The position numbers and the translations under genes were made by a program. Below the pieces are notes generated by a model. That model made no database searches and was not told where the DNA came from. It saw only the letters and a list, made by a program, of their open reading frames with translations. From an uncultured Burkholderiales bacterium (GTDB taxonomy: Bacteria; Pseudomonadota; Gammaproteobacteria; Burkholderiales; Burkholderiaceae_C), in assembly GCA_903856875.1 (NCBI GenBank), contig CAIODE010000577.1:1-11983 (forward strand): DNA of 11,983 nt, read 5' to 3'. Positions 7,398 to 11,983 of this stretch are shown here, piece by piece. How positions within the stretch are numbered: the stretch's first letter is position 1; each line of letters begins with the position of its first letter.

Positions 7398-9697
7398 TAA
7401 AAGGAAGTTCCGATTTGGAATTGCAATCTTTGGATTTTATCCGTAACCTGACGCTTCATAGGCAAAGCATACGAAAAGCGCAAAGGACCCATGGGTGAAA
7501 TCCAGCTTAAACCCACGCCGACAGAGGAGCGGAGTTCGCTGAGATTGACTTTTTCATGCTCACCAAAGGCTCGGCCGAGGTCGGTAAAGGCAAAAAGTCG
7601 CAAAGTTCGGTCGTTGCCCGCGCCCGGAAATGGTGCCATGAGCTCAGCATTCATGACAACTTTCTTGGGCCCACCCAAATACAGGCTGTTGGTGCTGTCT
7701 GAAGGCCCCAAAGTTGATTGCTGGAAACCGCGAACGCTGCCCAAACCACCTACGAAGTAGTTTTTGAACAGCGGATAAGGCCGGTTTGACAAGCCTTGAC
7801 CCCAGCCCAAGTCGGCATTCAAGGCCAATGTGTACTTTTTAGTTAAAGGCGTGTATTGCTGAATTTGGTAGTTGGTGCGAACGTAACGAGCGTCACCAGT
7901 GGCGCTTAAATCTGAATTGAAGCGTTGCAAAATGCCTCTCGTTGGCACCAAAGCGCTGTCTCGCCCATCTCTGGCCCAGCCAATGGTGAACGGCAATGCT
8001 GTGCTGGTATAGCCAAATTGCTGCATGTATTCGACATAAGCGTTGGGCAAGTTGTTGCCTGGGCGGATAGAGGTCTGCTCTAAATTGGCGCCGAAATAAA
8101 CAGTGTCAATTTCACTGAAAGGCACACCAAAACGCATGCCAGCACCCGAACTGACCAAACTGTAGGCATTCAAGTCACCCAGATAAGGACGCGTGGTGCG
8201 GTGAAATACGTCAATGGTTCGAGAAATACCTTCAGGCGTGAAGTACGGATCTGTGGTGCTGACCACAACCGTTCTGTTGTATCTGCTGGTATTGATTTCG
8301 GTGGCCAAGTAATTCCCAGATCCGAATGCATTTTCTTGGCGAATACCAAAGCTCAGAGCCACTTTTTCAGTCGAGGAGAATCCGGCTCCAAGTGAAACAC
8401 TGCCAGTCGGTTTTTCCACCACATTGACGGTGAGGTCAACTTGGTCGGTGGTGGCTGGTACTTCTTGGGTATCAATGTTGACCTCGGTAAAGAAGCCCAA
8501 ACGGTCGACACGATCGCGCGATAACTTGATTTTGTCGCCGTCGTACCAAGCAGATTCCAACTGCCGAAATTCGCGCCTGACCACTTCGTCGCGTGTTCGA
8601 TTGTTGCCAGCCACATTGATGCGGCGAACATAAGCACGGCGAGAAGGTTCTGCAATGAGGACGAAATTCACACGGTTTGTCAATCGGTCAATTTCAGGCC
8701 GGGCATCGACACGAGCGAAGGCAAAACCAAACTTGCCAAAATAATCGGTAAAAGCTTTGTTGGTTTCGGCCACTGTTTCAGCGTTGTACGGCTGACCCAA
8801 GCCAATTTTGACAAGGGCTTTGAACTCGTCATCCTTGCCCAAATAGTTGCCTTCAAGCTTCACACCAGAAACGACGAACCGCTCCCCTTCCGTCACATTG
8901 ATAGCAATCGAGATGTCTTGCTTGTCGGGGGAGATGGCCACTTGCGTAGAGTCAATTCGAAACTCCAAGAAACCACGGCTTAAATAGTAAGAGCGAAGCG
9001 TTTCCAAGTCAGCATTGAGCTTGGTCCGAGAATAACGATCAGACTTGGTGTACCAACTTAGCCAGCCTCCCACATCCAAATTGAACTGGTCTTTGAGGGT
9101 GTCTTCAGAGAAGTTTTGGTTGCCCGTGATTCGAATTTCTTTGATTTTGGACGGACCGCCTTCCGTGACTGTGAAGGTCAATTTGACACGGTTGCGATCA
9201 ACTGGTGTTACGGTTGTGACAACCTCGGCACCATACAAGCTGCGCGTGATGTATTGACGCTTTAATTCTTGCTCGGCTTTGTCTGCCAGGGCTTTATCGA
9301 AGGGGCGACCTTCAGAAATACCCACTTCTTTCAACGCCTTGATCAGGACATCTTTGTCGAACTCTTTCAAACCCACCCATTCAACTTCTGAAATGGATGG
9401 ACGCTCTTCGACAATGACCACCAAGACATCGCCTTGGGCATCAAGCCTCACATCCTTGAACAAACCCAATGCAAACAAGGCACGAATGGCGGCTGCACCC
9501 GATTCATCGTTGTACATATCGCCAATGCGAAAAGGCAAAGAAGCAAACACAGTGCCGGACTCAATGCGCTGAAGACCTTCAACGCGAATGTCCTTCAATT
9601 TGAAAGGCTCAACGGCCCATGCAGACATGCTGCTGATGGCAGCTGCAACCAGCACGCACAAGTGTTGCAAGCGAAATCGATTTGGGAAAAAGTTCAT
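7397..9697 (-). CDS. bamA: Outer membrane protein assembly factor BamA
   Basis: BamA is the Omp85-family core of the Bam complex, which inserts beta-barrel proteins into the outer membrane. The 766-residue precursor has a signal peptide with likely cleavage after AWA (28), then five POTRA domains at about 31-100, 101-182, 183-272, 273-353 and 354-430, each with the alternating beta-alpha-alpha-beta-beta pattern. A 16-strand barrel follows from about 431 to 766. The diagnostic loop-6 motif VRGF is at 655-658 within GGLGSVRGFQ. The chain ends in a classic outer-membrane signal with a terminal Phe (LQFQIGTSF). The ATG at 9697 follows rseP after nine bases with no obvious ribosome site; coupling to rseP is likely. 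Length and domain content match the family, with no truncation. Confidence 0.98.
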   Translation of the reverse strand: MNFFPNRFRLQHLCVLVAAAISSMSAWAVEPFKLKDIRVEGLQRIESGTVFASLPFRIGDMYNDESGAAAIRALFALGLFKDVRLDAQGDVLVVIVEERPSISEVEWVGLKEFDKDVLIKALKEVGISEGRPFDKALADKAEQELKRQYITRSLYGAEVVTTVTPVDRNRVKLTFTVTEGGPSKIKEIRITGNQNFSEDTLKDQFNLDVGGWLSWYTKSDRYSRTKLNADLETLRSYYLSRGFLEFRIDSTQVAISPDKQDISIAINVTEGERFVVSGVKLEGNYLGKDDEFKALVKIGLGQPYNAETVAETNKAFTDYFGKFGFAFARVDARPEIDRLTNRVNFVLIAEPSRRAYVRRINVAGNNRTRDEVVRREFRQLESAWYDGDKIKLSRDRVDRLGFFTEVNIDTQEVPATTDQVDLTVNVVEKPTGSVSLGAGFSSTEKVALSFGIRQENAFGSGNYLATEINTSRYNRTVVVSTTDPYFTPEGISRTIDVFHRTTRPYLGDLNAYSLVSSGAGMRFGVPFSEIDTVYFGANLEQTSIRPGNNLPNAYVEYMQQFGYTSTALPFTIGWARDGRDSALVPTRGILQRFNSDLSATGDARYVRTNYQIQQYTPLTKKYTLALNADLGWGQGLSNRPYPLFKNYFVGGLGSVRGFQQSTLGPSDSTNSLYLGGPKKVVMNAELMAPFPGAGNDRTLRLFAFTDLGRAFGEHEKVNLSELRSSVGVGLSWISPMGPLRFSYALPMKRQVTDKIQRLQFQIGTSF

Positions 9698-9706
9698 GCG
9701 TTTGAA

Positions 9707-10810
9707 TTAAGTAAAGAGTCGGGTCAGATCATTGAAAAAAGCCAATGCCATGATGAAAACCAACAAGGCTAAACCGACTTTTTGCAAACCCCGCTGCCAA
9801 GCAACGGAAACCGGATTGCCGGTCAAAGACTCCCAAAGATAATACATCAGGTGACCCCCATCCAACATGGGCAATGGCAGGAGATTGAGAAGTCCCAAAC
9901 TGACGCTGATCAAGCCCAAAAAAGTCAAATAGGAAGGCAATCCCCTTTGGGCAGACTGCCCAGCCTGCTCAGCAATGGTCAAAGGGCCGCTCAGGTGCTT
10001 AGACGACGCCTCGCCTGTGAGCATTTGACCAATGAGCTGGCCCGTGAGGAGCGTGATTTGCTCAACTTGGCCGTAGCCACTGGCCAAGCCTTCCAAAAAA
10101 CCTGCGCTCACCCACTCTGTGTCGGAGGGCTCACCCACCACTGCCCCAATGCGCCTGACAGCACTCGACTCGGGCTGACCTGGCAATGAAGTGAGCAAGG
10201 GTTTGACGGCCAGTGAAAGGCGCTGGCCTTGACGGTCAATTTCCCAAACTGCCGCCTTGTCTGATTCTTCTGCATTCTCTTCAGGGGCCACTTCGCCGCG
10301 AATCAATGCTCTTAAGTGCTGCGCATCCTTGACCTCTTGAAGGCCCACTTTTAAAACGCGATCACCTGTTTGCAAACCCGCAAGGTCAGCGGCGGCACCG
10401 GCCTCTACACGACCAATGACAGGCAAAATTTTAGGATGACCCCACCAAGCAACAGCGCTGAACAAGACAAGCGCCAACAGCAAATTGGCCAAGGGACCAG
10501 CCGCCACAATGGCCGCGCGAACTTTCAAACTGCGTTGGTCAAAGGCCAGAGGAAGTTGATCGATGGCCACCGCAGCCTCTCGGCTGTCAAGCATCTGAAC
10601 ATAGCCCCCCAAAGGCAATGCGCTGATGACAAACTCGGTGTTTTGTCCTTCTCTTGGATGCTTGGCACGCCAACGGTAAAGTGCTTTTCCAAAACCAATT
10701 GAAAAAACCAAAACAGGCACCTTACAGGCTACCGCCATTCGGTAGTGGCCATACTCATGCACCGCAATTAAGAGGGTGAGTGCAAAGAGGAAAGCAAGCA
10801 GCGTTAGCAC
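9707..10810 (-). CDS. rseP: RseP/site-2 family intramembrane zinc metalloprotease, apparently with a single PDZ domain
   Basis: RseP cuts the transmembrane anti-sigma factor RseA after DegS, releasing sigma-E in the envelope stress response, and also degrades remnant signal peptides. Visible features: the first transmembrane helix with zinc motif HEYGH (His 18, Glu 19, His 22); PLGGYVQMLD (66-75, membrane-reentrant region); a second helix (about 98-123); one PDZ-like domain (about 127-205); the RSIP-family core LSGPLTIAEQAGQSA (273-287); a third helix with LLPLPMLDGGH (third zinc ligand Asp 317); and a final helix (about 343-360). The length of 367 residues is about 85 short of the usual roughly 450. 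The missing part corresponds to the first PDZ domain, while the reading frame is open and all catalytic motifs are intact. It starts with GTG at 10810, nine bases after the dxr stop, without a clear ribosome site. Confidence 0.94.
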   Translation of the reverse strand: MLTLLAFLFALTLLIAVHEYGHYRMAVACKVPVLVFSIGFGKALYRWRAKHPREGQNTEFVISALPLGGYVQMLDSREAAVAIDQLPLAFDQRSLKVRAAIVAAGPLANLLLALVLFSAVAWWGHPKILPVIGRVEAGAAADLAGLQTGDRVLKVGLQEVKDAQHLRALIRGEVAPEENAEESDKAAVWEIDRQGQRLSLAVKPLLTSLPGQPESSAVRRIGAVVGEPSDTEWVSAGFLEGLASGYGQVEQITLLTGQLIGQMLTGEASSKHLSGPLTIAEQAGQSAQRGLPSYLTFLGLISVSLGLLNLLPLPMLDGGHLMYYLWESLTGNPVSVAWQRGLQKVGLALLVFIMALAFFNDLTRLFT

Positions 10811-10819
10811 GGTGAGGCG

Positions 10820-11983
10820 TCAAGCACGGCAAGCACGGGCCACTTCGGAAGCTGTCGCACGGCTTTGCGCATCAAGCGCCAGCAAGTCAGGCAAGCTTTG
10901 GGGCGATTGCGGCTGCACTTTGGCCAAAGTATCGATGTTCACCTGGTGAATTTGATCAAATCTAATTTGCTTGTTCAAGAAAGCTTCTACCGCAACTTCA
11001 TTGGCCGCATTGAGCACAGCACACGTACCGGAAGTTGCACTCAAAGATTGCCAAGCCAATTTCAAACCAGGAAATCTATCGGGGTGGCCATGGTCATCAA
11101 TGGCTTCAAAGGTCATGGGCTTGAGATTGTGAAAATCAAGCGTTTGAGCACCCGAGGTAATTCGCTCAGGCCAACTTAAGCCGTATGCAATGGGGACACG
11201 CATATCGGGCGTGCCCAACTGAGCCACGATGGAAGTGTCTTTGTACTTCACCATGGAGTGAATGATGCTTTGCGGATGAATGACCACAGAGATCTGCGCT
11301 GGCGATACGCCAAACAAATAACGCGCCTCAATGACTTCCAAGGCTTTGTTCATCATGGTGGCGGAGTCGACTGAAATTTTTCGGCCCATGACCCAATTGG
11401 GGTGTGCACAGGCTTCTTCGGGTGTGACGTTTCTCAAACTGGCGACATCGCGTGTTCTGAATGGGCCGCCCGATGCAGTCAAGATAATTTGATCAATGCG
11501 TTCAGCCCAAGTGCTTGGGTTTTCAGGCAAAGACTGAAACACCGCCGAGTGTTCACTGTCGATGGGCAACAACACAGCACCGCCTTTTTTGACCGCACTT
11601 AAAAAGACTTCACCGCCCACCACCAAGGCTTCTTTGTTGGCCAACAACAAACGCTTGCCTGCATGGGCCGCAGCCAAGCAAGGAGACAAACCCGCAGCGC
11701 CCACAATGGCGGCCATCACGGCATGCACCTCTTCGTGAGCAGACACCCAGTCCAAAGCGTCAGGCCCCCACCGCACTTCGACAGCTAAGCCTTCAGCTTT
11801 GATGCGTTCCGCCAGCAAACGCCCCGCATCTTCTTGGGCCATCACTGCAAACTTGGGCTTGAATTGTGCGCAGTGCGCCAAGATCACATCGACCTGCTTG
11901 GACGCCGTTAAGGCAAACACCTGAAACCGGTCTAAATGCTTTGACAGGACGTCCAAGGTGTTGGTGCCAATGGAACCGGTAGA
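10820..11983 (-). CDS. dxr: 1-deoxy-D-xylulose 5-phosphate reductoisomerase (5' end cut by window edge)
   Basis: Dxr (IspC) converts 1-deoxyxylulose 5-phosphate to 2-C-methylerythritol 4-phosphate with NADPH, the committed step of the non-mevalonate isoprenoid pathway. The reading frame is open to the right edge and begins with STGSIGTNTLDVL, the NADPH-binding motif; by comparison with E. coli only about eight N-terminal residues are missing. Other signatures, numbered from the first visible residue: LLLANKEALVVGG (112-124), PIDSEHSAVFQSL (metal ligands Asp 142 and Glu 144), ASGGPFR (170-176), HPNWVMGRKISVDSATMMNK (194-213), LEVIEA (third metal ligand Glu 216) and IHPQSIIHSMV. The stop is TGA at 10820. 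rseP follows after nine bases. The placement upstream of rseP-bamA suggests that the unseen upstream genes are cdsA and uppS, but that is inference from the conserved order. Confidence 0.97.
   Translation of the reverse strand, partial: STGSIGTNTLDVLSKHLDRFQVFALTASKQVDVILAHCAQFKPKFAVMAQEDAGRLLAERIKAEGLAVEVRWGPDALDWVSAHEEVHAVMAAIVGAAGLSPCLAAAHAGKRLLLANKEALVVGGEVFLSAVKKGGAVLLPIDSEHSAVFQSLPENPSTWAERIDQIILTASGGPFRTRDVASLRNVTPEEACAHPNWVMGRKISVDSATMMNKALEVIEARYLFGVSPAQISVVIHPQSIIHSMVKYKDTSIVAQLGTPDMRVPIAYGLSWPERITSGAQTLDFHNLKPMTFEAIDDHGHPDRFPGLKLAWQSLSATSGTCAVLNAANEVAVEAFLNKQIRFDQIHQVNIDTLAKVQPQSPQSLPDLLALDAQSRATASEVARACRA

Noticed and set aside
7389..7420. GGAACTT near the end of bamA on the minus strand, an exact sigma-E type -35 element just upstream of skp.
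   Set aside because: No TCAAA/TCTGA-like -10 element lies 15-17 bases downstream, the bases encode the conserved C-terminal GTSF of BamA, and the start site would fall inside skp.

Overview
This window is an ordinary and strongly conserved part of a betaproteobacterial chromosome. Gene order and protein signatures point to Burkholderiales, most likely a Comamonadaceae-like organism with a fairly low G+C content. That assignment rests on recognised sequence similarity, not on a search. Every gene I can support lies on the minus strand, so transcription runs from the right edge to the left. I found no RNA genes, mobile elements, CRISPR arrays or prophage genes.

In transcription order from the right edge, the envelope cluster is dxr (5' end cut off), rseP, bamA, skp/ompH, lpxD, fabZ, lpxA, lpxB, rnhB and a TrmH/SpoU-family RNA methyltransferase. 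These genes are packed with gaps of at most 25 bases. Several stop/start pairs touch or overlap (TAATG between bamA and skp; ATGA between lpxD and fabZ and between rnhB and the methyltransferase), which suggests one long, translationally coupled operon. dxr feeds isoprenoid synthesis, including the undecaprenyl carrier lipid. rseP is the intramembrane protease of the envelope stress response. bamA and skp build outer-membrane proteins. lpxD, fabZ, lpxA and lpxB supply the acyl groups and early steps of lipid A. rnhB and the methyltransferase are nucleic-acid housekeeping genes at the tail of the operon.

A gap of about 200 bases (1856-2054) separates this cluster from carA and carB (carB is cut off by the left edge), which encode carbamoyl phosphate synthetase for pyrimidine and arginine synthesis. 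The gap holds a perfect TATAAT -10 box for carAB, an interrupted palindrome over the expected -35 position, and a leader of about 130 bases.

I did not find a new multi-gene system. The observations most worth a second look are an RseP that appears to have lost its first PDZ domain, an LpxA whose acyl-chain ruler residue is Met and whose catalytic-domain tail looks Pseudomonas-like, and the carAB promoter/leader region.
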